Assembly: GCA_022758935.1 (NCBI GenBank)
Contig: JAEMQG010000029.1
Span: forward strand, 1-24,413
DNA: 24,413 bases
Source of the DNA: Candidatus Nitrosopumilus sp.
Lineage (GTDB): Archaea > Thermoproteota > Nitrososphaeria > Nitrososphaerales > Nitrosopumilaceae
Direction of reading: 5' to 3'
In this document: piece by piece, positions 8,000-15,292 of the stretch
Layout: each line of letters opens with the position of its first letter
How positions within the stretch are numbered: the first letter of the stretch is position 1
Notes under the pieces: generated by a model
The model's input: only the letters and a program-made list of their open reading frames with translations
Database searches by the model: none
What the model was told of the DNA's origin: nothing
Program-made: the position numbers and the translations under genes

Positions 8000-8008
8000 T
8001 TTATATAC
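8000..8008 (+). promoter_or_regulatory. TATA box for the QueD-like gene (leaderless transcript predicted)
   Basis: TTTATATAC is an almost ideal archaeal TATA element. Its centre is about 27 bases before the ATG at 8032, so transcription should start at or one or two bases before the A of the start codon. It also decides between the ATG at 8022 (out of frame) and the one at 8032. valS, 7 bases after this gene, is probably on the same transcript. Confidence 0.7.
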
Positions 8009-8031
8009 AGAGTAAAGCCAGATGACTTCAC

Positions 8032-8847
8032 ATGACTTCAAATCCTGCAGTGCTAGATTCAGATTTTAGATACATTGACAAAAAAGGAAATTTAATGAGA
8101 ACGAGAACTGAATTAACCATAGCACAGATGCTTTCATTTCTTGATGAAGATTATGAATATGATTACAAATTATCATTGAAAAATGGAAGTTCTGTAACTG
8201 TTGATTTTAAGACAAAGAAGGGATTGATTGAGGTGATAGATAATGATAACGACATAAAAAAATACAATGAAATTAAGAATAATTTGCCTGAAGAAAAAGT
8301 GATGGCAATAGGACATCCAAAATATACTGCCCAAATTAAAGAATTGCAAGATATTGTATTCTATGATAAAACACCTCAAACAGGTTCAATATTTTTAGAA
8401 GACCCGTCATTTTCATTTGATTATGCACATATTCTTCCGTTAGTAGAGAAATGTTCTATTCTGCATGGACATACATCTTTAGTAATGGTGGAATTAGTGG
8501 GACAAATGAAAGATAATCTTCTAGTTGATTTTGGAATAGCAAAAAAAATCATAAAGGAAGTCGTTAATGTGTTTGATCACAAATTTTTCATTAATAGGAA
8601 ATATCTAAAAAAGGAAGATGATTCTCACTATCAAATTAAATTTGATGGTCCAAGAGGTATGTTTGATATTCAAGTTCCAAAAAACACGGCTTATCTTTTA
8701 GAAGGAGAAGCTACAGTTGAGAATCTTTCAATTGAAATAATTAAATTACTTGCGCCAAAAATGCCTCAAAATGTAGAAGCTGTGGGAGTTTACATTTATG
8801 AAGGATACAATAAAGGATCGCATATCATTTCAAATATTTCAAGATAG
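8032..8847 (+). CDS. Two-domain protein: nuclease-fold-like N-terminus fused to a QueD/6-pyruvoyltetrahydropterin synthase domain
   Basis: 271 residues, about twice a normal QueD. The C-terminal half (about 125-265) is a 6-pyruvoyltetrahydropterin synthase/QueD (6-carboxytetrahydropterin synthase) domain with all key residues: zinc ligands His133, His145 and His147 (the latter two in LHGH), catalytic Cys141, Asp182-His183, Glu230 and Glu257. It should act on 7,8-dihydroneopterin triphosphate, for the 7-deazaguanine/archaeosine route or another pterin route. The N-terminal 115 residues (RTRTELTIAQML, YEYDYKLSL, VDFKTKKGLIEVID) have the spacing of a PD-(D/E)XK nuclease fold: Glu27, Asp58, Glu67. 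The third position of the E-x-K element is Ile69, so it may be inactive and serve in binding. The start at 8032 is fixed by the TATA box. valS follows after 7 bases. Confidence 0.82.
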   Translation: MTSNPAVLDSDFRYIDKKGNLMRTRTELTIAQMLSFLDEDYEYDYKLSLKNGSSVTVDFKTKKGLIEVIDNDNDIKKYNEIKNNLPEEKVMAIGHPKYTAQIKELQDIVFYDKTPQTGSIFLEDPSFSFDYAHILPLVEKCSILHGHTSLVMVELVGQMKDNLLVDFGIAKKIIKEVVNVFDHKFFINRKYLKKEDDSHYQIKFDGPRGMFDIQVPKNTAYLLEGEATVENLSIEIIKLLAPKMPQNVEAVGVYIYEGYNKGSHIISNISR

Positions 8848-8854
8848 TTAAGAG

Positions 8855-11176
8855 ATGGAACCAAAGATTATAGAAAAGGCTTGGAACCCAGAGTTAGAGA
8901 AAGAAATTTTGAAACAATGGACAGATGAAAAAATTTATGAGTTTGTACCAAAGGAAGATAATTTTACAATAGATACTCCTCCACCTTATCCATCTGGTAG
9001 ACCATGGCACATTGGTGCAGCAGCACATTATTCGCAAATTGATATGATAGCGCGAACGGCAAGGATGGCAGGAAAAAATGTCTATTTCCCGATAGGAATA
9101 GACAGAAATGGTCTTCCTGTTGAGTTGTATACTGAAAAAAAACACAACATCAAAATGCGGGAGACTGATAGAGGTCAATTTTTAAAATTATGTAGAGAAG
9201 CATTAGATGATTTAGAAAATGAGATGATACTGATCATGAAAAATTTGGGAATTAGTGGAGATTTTTCCAACTATTACAGAACTGATTCTGAAGAATATAG
9301 ATCCTTGACACAGTCCACTTTCATCGAGTTGTGGAAAAAAGGACAGGTATATCTTGCAAATAGACCAAATAATTATGATTGGGTTACAGGTACAACCATC
9401 GCCGATGCAGAAATCACTTATGAAGATTTACCAACTAAACTAGTCTATATGAAATTTCAGATTAAAGATACGAATAAAGAAATAATCATTGCCAGTACGA
9501 GGCCAGAACTTCTTTGCGCATGTAAAACAATAATTGTAAATCCTGATGATGAGAGATACGCAGAGTATATTGGTAAAAAAATAATTGTACCAATTACTAA
9601 TGAAGAGGTGGAACTAAAAACACATCACTCAGCTAAACAAGAATTTGGTTCGGGAGCAGTTATGGTATGCAGTTATGGTGATCAAAATGATGTAGCATTA
9701 TTTAGAGAATTAGAATTAGAGGAAATTGTTGCAATTGGATTAGATGGAAAAATGACAGAAGATGCGGGAGAATATGCGGGGTTGAAACCAAAACAAGCAC
9801 GTGTAAAAATTACTGAAGATTTAATCAATAAAGGATTTGTAGAAAAGATTGAGGATATAGTTCACAGAACTCCTGTATCTGAACGGAGTAAAAATCCAAT
9901 TGAAATAATTCCGATGGAGGAATACTATCTAAAACAAAAAGAATCAATTCAAAAGATGAAGAAATTGGGAAATGAAATTACGTTTTATCCTGCAATGCAT
10001 AAGCAGATCTTAATGAATTGGCTAGAATCCATCAATATTGACTGGCCAATATCAAGAAGAAGGTATTATGGAACTGAAATTCCTATTTGGTATTGCAAAA
10101 ATTGCTCGGAACCCCATGTTCCAGTGCCTGGGAAATACTACAAACCATGGGTAGAAAAATGTCCTATTAGTGAGTGTTCTAAATGCAAGTCTACTGAATT
10201 TGTAGGGGAAGAGAGAACATTTGATACATGGATGGATTCTAGTGTTTCTCCTCTTTTTGTCACCAAATTTCACAAAGATCAGGAATTTTTTAATAAAGTA
10301 TATCCTGTCACTATTCGTCCCCAAGCAAAAGATATTGTAAGAACATGGCTATACTATACCCTCCTAAGATGTGAGCAACTTACGGGAAAGAAACCATGGT
10401 CAGAGGCATGGATTATGGGATATGGTCTTGATGAAAAAGGAATGAAAATGAGTAAGAGTAAAGGAAATGCAATTGATCCTTTACCAGTAATTGAAAAATT
10501 AGGTGCAGATACTTTTAGATTTTGGAGCGCAAGTGAGATTAATCATGGATATGATTTTAGATGTAATGAACAAAAAATTGAATCAACAAAAAAATTTCTT
10601 AGTAAATTATGGAATGTTTCTAGATTTTTGTCTAGTTTTCCAGTCACAGAATCAGGAACTCCAACAGCTACTGATGAATGGATACTATCAGAACTAGACA
10701 ATTTAGTAAAAGAATGTAAAAAAGGATACGATGAGTACAATTTTTTTATTCCTGCAATAGCAATCAGGGAATTTACATGGAATCTTTTTGCAGCACATTA
10801 TATCGAAATGGTTAAAGCGAGAGCATATGGAATTGGATTCTCGGATGAAGAAAGAGATGGCGCAATTTACACATTACATAAAACATTATCAACAATTTTG
10901 AAATTATTAGCACCAATTACACCGTTTATTACTGAATATCTTTGGAAAATTTTGTATTCATCAGAAAGTATTCACAAACAACATCAGGTTGCATCATATT
11001 CAGAGAATGATGTAGATAAAATTACAAAGGAAATTGTGGAATTTAATTCCAAAGTTTGGGGTGAAAAAAAGACAAAAAATTTATCTTTAAAAGATTCCAT
11101 CACGATAGTAATTCCAGAAAGTTTAGAGTCTTTTAAGAATGACTTAAAATCCATGCATAATTTGGTAGATAATTGA
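8855..11176 (+). CDS. valS: Valyl-tRNA synthetase
   Basis: 773 residues, shorter than typical ValRS (about 850-950) and lacking the long C-terminal coiled coil. It charges tRNA-Val. Visible parts: Rossmann catalytic core with PPPYPSGRPWHIG near residue 42, an inserted editing domain (about 190-330) containing FGSGAVMVCSYGDQNDV with the conserved Asp, the WPISRRRYYGTEIPIWYCKN block, a CKNC...CxxC zinc-type pair near 428-455, DTWMDSSVSPL, RPQAKDIVRTWLYY, and KMSKSKGN near 544. The RPQxxDIxRTW and DTWMDSS blocks favour valine over isoleucine or leucine. The HIGH motif reads HIGA with one extra residue before it. The gene starts 7 bases after the QueD-like gene and is probably co-transcribed with it; it ends 8 bases before a convergent gene. 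Confidence 0.93.
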   Translation: MEPKIIEKAWNPELEKEILKQWTDEKIYEFVPKEDNFTIDTPPPYPSGRPWHIGAAAHYSQIDMIARTARMAGKNVYFPIGIDRNGLPVELYTEKKHNIKMRETDRGQFLKLCREALDDLENEMILIMKNLGISGDFSNYYRTDSEEYRSLTQSTFIELWKKGQVYLANRPNNYDWVTGTTIADAEITYEDLPTKLVYMKFQIKDTNKEIIIASTRPELLCACKTIIVNPDDERYAEYIGKKIIVPITNEEVELKTHHSAKQEFGSGAVMVCSYGDQNDVALFRELELEEIVAIGLDGKMTEDAGEYAGLKPKQARVKITEDLINKGFVEKIEDIVHRTPVSERSKNPIEIIPMEEYYLKQKESIQKMKKLGNEITFYPAMHKQILMNWLESINIDWPISRRRYYGTEIPIWYCKNCSEPHVPVPGKYYKPWVEKCPISECSKCKSTEFVGEERTFDTWMDSSVSPLFVTKFHKDQEFFNKVYPVTIRPQAKDIVRTWLYYTLLRCEQLTGKKPWSEAWIMGYGLDEKGMKMSKSKGNAIDPLPVIEKLGADTFRFWSASEINHGYDFRCNEQKIESTKKFLSKLWNVSRFLSSFPVTESGTPTATDEWILSELDNLVKECKKGYDEYNFFIPAIAIREFTWNLFAAHYIEMVKARAYGIGFSDEERDGAIYTLHKTLSTILKLLAPITPFITEYLWKILYSSESIHKQHQVASYSENDVDKITKEIVEFNSKVWGEKKTKNLSLKDSITIVIPESLESFKNDLKSMHNLVDN

Positions 11177-11184
11177 ATCTAAAA

Positions 11185-11739
11185 TTATACATGCATGATT
11201 CCATTTGAGATCAGATATTGAATCCCTGATACAAATTCTGTGTCAGAAATAAGATCTTTGGACCACCAACTTGCATTATTTTTTATCCAATCAGGAATTT
11301 TTATTTCTGGATTTGAGATCAATTGATTTGATGTATTTGTTCCGATAATTTCAATTATAGAATCAGATTTAAAAAATGGAATAATTAAACTTCGTGAAGT
11401 AGAATTAGTTTCAGTTTCAACAAAATCAGTTTCAAAATCATCTACTAAAACGTAAAACATGTCATCATTTAATTCAAATTTTGCATCCAAGATACCTCTT
11501 GGAATGGTAATTTCCAAAGTTCCATCAGCTTTTGTATCCATGGTAACAACCAATTGATGAAAATCTGGATCCAGGTAAATTGAGTCAATCTTACCATTTT
11601 CAATATTATATTGAACATCAAAAGAATCTATTGAAATTATTCCGGTAGTAGCAAATGAGTATTGAGTATTAGAATAAGCTATGGCAATTAGAAATATGAT
11701 AACTAGCAAAAAAAAAGATCGATTAAATTTTTTCATCAT
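11185..11739 (-). CDS. Secreted protein with a thaumarchaeal WIKNNxxWW C-terminal module
   Basis: About 184 residues. A signal peptide (KKFNRSFFLLVIIFLIAIAY, probable cleavage near SFA-TT) leads into a beta-rich middle (VVTMDTKADGTLEITIPRGI, FVETETNSTSRSLIIPF). The last 35 residues, IPDWIKNNASWWSKDLI and then FVSGIQYLISNGIM, are a module found at the ends of many exported Nitrosopumilus-type proteins; its role is not known to me. The protein therefore acts outside the membrane. ATG 11739 overlaps the TGA of the gene before it as TGATG, so translation is probably coupled; TTG 11742 is an alternative start. It is the last of three minus-strand genes. Confidence 0.75.
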   Translation of the reverse strand: MMKKFNRSFFLLVIIFLIAIAYSNTQYSFATTGIISIDSFDVQYNIENGKIDSIYLDPDFHQLVVTMDTKADGTLEITIPRGILDAKFELNDDMFYVLVDDFETDFVETETNSTSRSLIIPFFKSDSIIEIIGTNTSNQLISNPEIKIPDWIKNNASWWSKDLISDTEFVSGIQYLISNGIMHV

Positions 11740-11945
11740 CAATCTCCAGTTGAAATTTTATCGAGAGTGGAATTGGTGAAATCGCTTCCTGTTTGAATTT
11801 CTTCTGGAAATGAAATAATTTTACTCAAAGTTGCAGTTCCATTTAGAAACCACATATGAGAAATTTGACTTTGTGGGCCTCTGATTAAAACTTGTGAATT
11901 TTCAATTTTGTCAATTTGGATATCGGCATTTAGAAAAATTTTCAT
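11739..11945 (-). CDS. Small hypothetical protein in the secreted-protein operon
   Basis: 68 residues from ATG 11945. No family recognised. It has no signal peptide; the sequence alternates like a small beta domain (FLNADIQIDKIENSQVLIRG, SHMWFLNGTATLSKII), followed by an acidic Thr/Ser-rich end. Its stop codon overlaps the start of the next gene and it begins 18 bases after the coiled-coil protein, so it sits in the middle of a tight three-gene operon. That packing is the best evidence that it is real. Because its neighbours are exported and it apparently is not, it may have lost or never had a leader, or it may be a translational coupler; neither can be decided here. Confidence 0.55.
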   Translation of the reverse strand: MKIFLNADIQIDKIENSQVLIRGPQSQISHMWFLNGTATLSKIISFPEEIQTGSDFTNSTLDKISTGD

Positions 11946-11963
11946 TGTTGTATGAATTTCCTT

Positions 11964-12893
11964 CTATACGTCTTCTTCTAAAAACGCTATAATTACAAGA
12001 GAGTCTTTGACACCGGATTGTCCGGAGGATACAGTTCGAGCTTTACCAAATCCACAATTAAAAGAAGTTTGATCAACAATAATTTGACATTCAAGTAACT
12101 CCAATTTTAGGCTAGAATTATTTTTATCATATGCACCAAAACTCATTTTTCCAGTTATAGAGGATGATGTTTGAGATTTATCAGATATTTTTGAGGCATG
12201 CACAGAGTCAAAAACTAATTCATATGTTTCAGAATAATTAGATTTAGTAATTCTTTCTCCCAAATAACTTCCATTATTTACTTTATCAAGAATGTCTCGA
12301 GTTCTTGAGTCTAATTTTTCCAAGTTTAAAGTGAGTTTTTCACGAATTTCTTTTGATTTTTTAAATGATTTTTCATCTAATTTCCCAGATTTTGAAGAAA
12401 AAGTTTTAGTGTCATTATCTTGATGTTGGTTAGTTTCATTATCCTGGTGTAGATTAGTGCTATTATCCTGATGTTGATTAGTGCTATTTTGATGCTTTTC
12501 TTTGATTTCATTAAATTTTTCTTCATATTCTTTAGATTTTTCCATCTGTTTTACTTCAAGAATTTCCCTATGAAGTTCGAGTTCTATTTTTTTCTGCTCT
12601 AACTCTTTTTGTTTTTCCTCTATTTTTTCTTGATGTTCAGTTTTTTTCTCATCTAACTCTTTTTGTTTTTTTCCTGTTTTTTCTTGTTCAGTTTTCTCAT
12701 CTAACTCTTTTTGTTTTTTTCCTGTTTTTTCTTGTTCAGTTTTCTCATCGGTGAGAGACTTGGAATTGTCATTGGTTCCATTAAGATTTTGAGCAAAAGC
12801 ACTATCAATGAGAAATTGACCAAATGATCCACTGACTAAAATAATTGCCAATGTCATAGCTAAAATAAAATTATCATTCATTTTAGAGAACAA
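11964..12893 (-). CDS. Secreted Glu/Lys-rich coiled-coil protein with tandem repeats
   Basis: 309 residues. A signal peptide ends near DSAFA-Q (residue 35). Residues about 45-135 are a highly charged Lys/Glu/Gln heptad-type coiled coil containing two identical 16-residue repeats (DEKTEQEKTGKKQKEL). A His/Asn/Gln/Asp-rich linker with three or four QHQDN(S/E/D)TN repeats follows (about 136-165), then a second short helical section and a C-terminal globular domain of about 80 residues with two Cys (ELLECQ, FNCGFG) that could form a disulfide. It looks like a cell-surface spacer or stalk protein; the role of the globular end is unknown. The start may be TTG 12893 or ATG 12881 (four codons in), both giving a sound signal peptide. 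A TATA-like AATTATAAG at 12919-12927 serves this operon. Confidence 0.75.
   Translation of the reverse strand: MFSKMNDNFILAMTLAIILVSGSFGQFLIDSAFAQNLNGTNDNSKSLTDEKTEQEKTGKKQKELDEKTEQEKTGKKQKELDEKKTEHQEKIEEKQKELEQKKIELELHREILEVKQMEKSKEYEEKFNEIKEKHQNSTNQHQDNSTNLHQDNETNQHQDNDTKTFSSKSGKLDEKSFKKSKEIREKLTLNLEKLDSRTRDILDKVNNGSYLGERITKSNYSETYELVFDSVHASKISDKSQTSSSITGKMSFGAYDKNNSSLKLELLECQIIVDQTSFNCGFGKARTVSSGQSGVKDSLVIIAFLEEDV
12648..12743. repeat. Perfect 48-bp tandem duplication inside the coiled-coil gene
   Basis: Bases 12648-12695 and 12696-12743 are identical, 48 bases each, and add exactly 16 codons (DEKTEQEKTGKKQKEL) to the coiled coil. A partly matching third unit adjoins on the 3' side of the coding strand. 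Identity at every base, including silent positions, points to a recent duplication or active copy-number change. Confidence 0.9.
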
Positions 12894-12935
12894 TCCTCAT
12901 ATTAGTTAAAAAGAATTTCTTATAATTTGTCATTT

Positions 12936-13556
12936 TTAACTAGTTTTTGATTTTTTTATCAAATTTACAAAATATTTGTGTAAGGATACATCTTCTGTCA
13001 GTTCAGGATGAAATGCAGTACCAATAATATTTTGTTTTTTTACAGCGATTATTTTATTATCAAATTTTGCTAAAACCTCGACATCAGAACCAGTGTCGGA
13101 GATAGATGGGGCTCTAATGAACACACCATTGAATTTAGGAATATTAATTGAATTCATACAAATATCTGCTTCAAATGATTCTTTTTGTCTTCCAAAAGAA
13201 TTCCTTTCTAGTTTAATGTCAAGTAAATCCAAAAGAGGTTGATTTGTTTTTCCAACAACACGATCATTTACGGTTTTTGAGAGCATAATCATACCGGCAC
13301 ATATACCAAAAACAGGCATTCCATTTTCAATTTTTTCTTTTATTGTTTTAAGAGATCTGTTTACAAGGGAAAGTTGACCTATAGTAGTACTTTCTCCCCC
13401 TGGAATAATCAAGCCATCAAGATGAGAAATTGCCTCAGAAGTTTTAACACCCTTAACAGTTCCATTAATTCCTAATTCTTTTAGTGCAGTTTCAGTAGAT
13501 GTGATATTTTCATTTACATCTCCCTGAATCGCCAAAACTCCAATATTAAGACTCAT
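12936..13556 (-). CDS. pdxT: Pyridoxal 5'-phosphate synthase, glutaminase subunit
   Basis: 206 residues, normal length. It hydrolyses glutamine and channels ammonia to PdxS in the deoxyxylulose-independent vitamin B6 pathway. Class I amidotransferase features: [13 protein letters not shown] at the N-terminus, oxyanion region PGGESTTIG (52-60), nucleophile Cys86 in GICAGMIML, and the His183/Glu185 pair in [23 protein letters not shown] (116-129) is the family-specific block. The ATG overlaps the stop of pdxS as ATGA, so PdxT synthesis would depend on ribosomes finishing PdxS. Since pdxS is interrupted by UGA, coupling requires either readthrough or reinitiation in the second half of pdxS. Confidence 0.95.
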   Translation of the reverse strand: MSLNIGVLAIQGDVNENITSTETALKELGINGTVKGVKTSEAISHLDGLIIPGGESTTIGQLSLVNRSLKTIKEKIENGMPVFGICAGMIMLSKTVNDRVVGKTNQPLLDLLDIKLERNSFGRQKESFEADICMNSINIPKFNGVFIRAPSISDTGSDVEVLAKFDNKIIAVKKQNIIGTAFHPELTEDVSLHKYFVNLIKKSKTS

Positions 13557-14521
13557 GCGGAACTTCCACGCTCTTGCATTCTTAATTCCAAAGTCTTAAC
13601 ATCCAATCCTAACATGGATTGTCTTTCATCAATCATTTTTTGTGCTTCTTTTACTTTTTCGGATTCATTCCAAAAAGTAGTTGCCAATACAATCGCTCTT
13701 GCTCTTTCTTTAGCATCACTTGCATTAAAGATTCCAGAACCGACAAATATTCCATCACACCCAAGAGACATTAAATATGCAGCATCTGCAGGTGTTGCAA
13801 TTCCGCCTGCTGCAAAATTAACAACCGGTAATCTTCCAAGCTTTGCAGTTTCTTCAACTATATCGTAAGATACTTTGAATTCTCTGGCGATTCTAACAAG
13901 ATCTTGATTATCACCAGAATCATAAATTGCCTTGATTAATCTTAATTCATCATTTACTTTTTTTATATGAGTTACAGCTTCTGCAACATTTCCTGTACCA
14001 GGTTCTCCTTTAGTTCTAATCATTGCCGCACCTTCTTCAATTCTTCTTAATGACTCAGACAATGATCTTGCTCAATTAACAAATGGGGTTGTAAAATCCC
14101 ACTTCCAAATATGATGAGTTTCATCAGCAGGTGTCAATAACTCAGATTCGTCTATCATATCAACATCAGTTTCTTCGAGAATTTTGGCTTCGTAAACGTG
14201 ACCAATTCTACATTTTGCCATAACTGGAATTGTTACTGAATCCATAATATCCTCAATAATTCTAATACTTGCAGTTCGTGCCACTCCCCCTGCTTTTCTA
14301 ACATCAGAGGGAAGCTTATCTAAGACCATTACAGATACAGCTCCAGCGTCTTCTGCAATTTGAGCTTGTTCAACGGTAGTAACATCCATCACTACGCCAT
14401 TTTTTAACATGTGAGCAAAACCACGTTTCAAAGTTGATGTACCACGTAAAATATTACCAGAATCTGATTTGTCATGAACTATTCCTTTTGCCTTAATTCT
14501 TTCCCCTGAGAGTGACAGCAT
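13553..14521 (-). pseudogene. pdxS: Pyridoxal 5'-phosphate synthase, synthase subunit, interrupted by an in-frame UGA at codon 150
   Basis: The two halves lie in one frame and together give a full-length PdxS (321 residues plus one UGA). The first half (149 codons, 14521 to 14075) has the conserved Asp46 (VMDV) and Lys103 (VMAKCRIGH), which forms the first Schiff base. The UGA is at 14072-14074, directly after DFTTPFVN. The second half resumes [27 protein letters not shown] sequence without loss and carries Lys171 (IRTKGE), the second catalytic lysine, plus the phosphate loops [13 protein letters not shown] and FVGSGIF. Other PdxS proteins have Gly at this place (PFVCG or PFVNG then AR), so GGA to TGA by one G-to-T change explains it. 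Neither half alone holds both lysines. It may be a true nonsense mutation, a base-calling error, or a readthrough site; flanking codons show no decay. Restart at TTG 14062 is possible. Confidence 0.9.
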
Positions 14522-14551
14522 ATTCAGAGTTTTACCGAAGACTATTTGTAC

Positions 14552-15085
14552 CTATTCACTAATTTGTTCTTCGATTTTATCAAGTTCGGATCCAACCATA
14601 GAAATTATCGGAGGTATGAATTTATCGGTGGCATTTTGTTCTGGCCAATAAATTTGGTTTACTCTTCCATTTATGATAATTTTGATATTTGATTTTTGAT
14701 AATCAGTTGCGTTATCACGAATTGGAAATGATTCAGATGGAATTGCTATAAAGCCAGTTTCTTTAATTAAAGCTTTTAATTTACGAAGTTTTTGGTCATC
14801 AAGATGTATTATAATATCTGGTTTAGGATATCCATTTTCAGTGACCATATATTTTGTCTCACCGTTATTTTTAATTATTAGAATTTCAGTTTTTTGAGAT
14901 CCAACTATTTCAGTAACACAAAAAGAAATTTTCTTTAATTGGTGTTTTGTATATTCAATTTCAATTATATCATTTGGGTGAACTGCAGAGTATGGAATAT
15001 CAAATTTTGTTATTAGTGGAATTACAATTAAAATTGCAATTATAACAGGGATTGCCCCTATTGCTAAAACAATTGGTTTTACCAT
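14552..15085 (-). CDS. Membrane-anchored conserved hypothetical protein
   Basis: 177 residues from ATG 15085. One N-terminal transmembrane helix (about 4-27, IVLAIGAIPVIIAILIVIPL) anchors an extracytoplasmic domain of 150 residues that I do not recognise. The domain is rich in beta strands with IEIEYTKHQLKKISFCVTEI early on and IKIIINGRVNQIYWPEQN late, followed by an amphipathic C-terminal helix. Only one Cys is present. The middle (LDDQKLRKLKALIKETGFIA) recalls small domains that sense or bind at the membrane surface, but no function can be named. It ends 30 bases ahead of pdxS on the same strand and may share its transcript; no B6-related role follows from that. Confidence 0.65.
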   Translation of the reverse strand: MVKPIVLAIGAIPVIIAILIVIPLITKFDIPYSAVHPNDIIEIEYTKHQLKKISFCVTEIVGSQKTEILIIKNNGETKYMVTENGYPKPDIIIHLDDQKLRKLKALIKETGFIAIPSESFPIRDNATDYQKSNIKIIINGRVNQIYWPEQNATDKFIPPIISMVGSELDKIEEQISE

Positions 15086-15205
15086 AATTTACCTTAACAG
15101 TGGTGAAACAAGCTTAATTGCAAATAAATCTTGGTTAAAATAACTTAAAATTCCAGTCTATTTCATTCTTGTTTGTGGGGTCGTAGCCTAGCCTGGTAGG
15201 GCGAC

Positions 15206-15230
15206 AGTGTATACGATAGATCACCGCTAA
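15206..15230 (+). other. tRNA intron 1 (25 nt, non-canonical position 28/29)
   Basis: A proper bulge-helix-bulge can be drawn: central 4-bp helix GGCG (15200-15203) with CGCT (15225-15228), 5' bulge ACA (15204-15206) cut after AC, 3' bulge AAG (15229-15231) cut after AA, and an inner helix GTG (15207-15209) with CAC (15222-15224). Both predicted cuts give exactly the exon ends needed to complete the anticodon stem, so the archaeal tRNA-splicing endonuclease is the expected processor. Confidence 0.8.
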
Positions 15231-15239
15231 GGGCTCCAA

Positions 15240-15292
15240 AGGTAAACTAAGCTAAACTGACTCATGGATGATGTAAGTTTGGAGCTGTAGTG
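15240..15292 (+). other. tRNA intron 2 (53 nt, canonical position 37/38) with segment antisense to the anticodon loop
   Basis: The splice bulges are AAA (15238-15240) and TGA (15291-15293), separated by CTCC (15234-15237) facing GTAG (15287-15290), three of four pairs with one C-U mismatch. Inside the intron TTTGGAGC (15278-15285) is exactly complementary to GCTCCAAA (15233-15240), the anticodon loop. A CTGA (15257-15260) and an ATGATGT (15268-15274) resemble box D' and box C' of C/D guide RNAs; a clear terminal box C and box D are missing. Confidence 0.7.

Noticed and set aside
14072..14074. UGA in pdxS as a selenocysteine codon
   Set aside because: The homologous residue is Gly, not Cys, no SECIS-like hairpin is evident, and I know of no selenocysteine machinery in this lineage.
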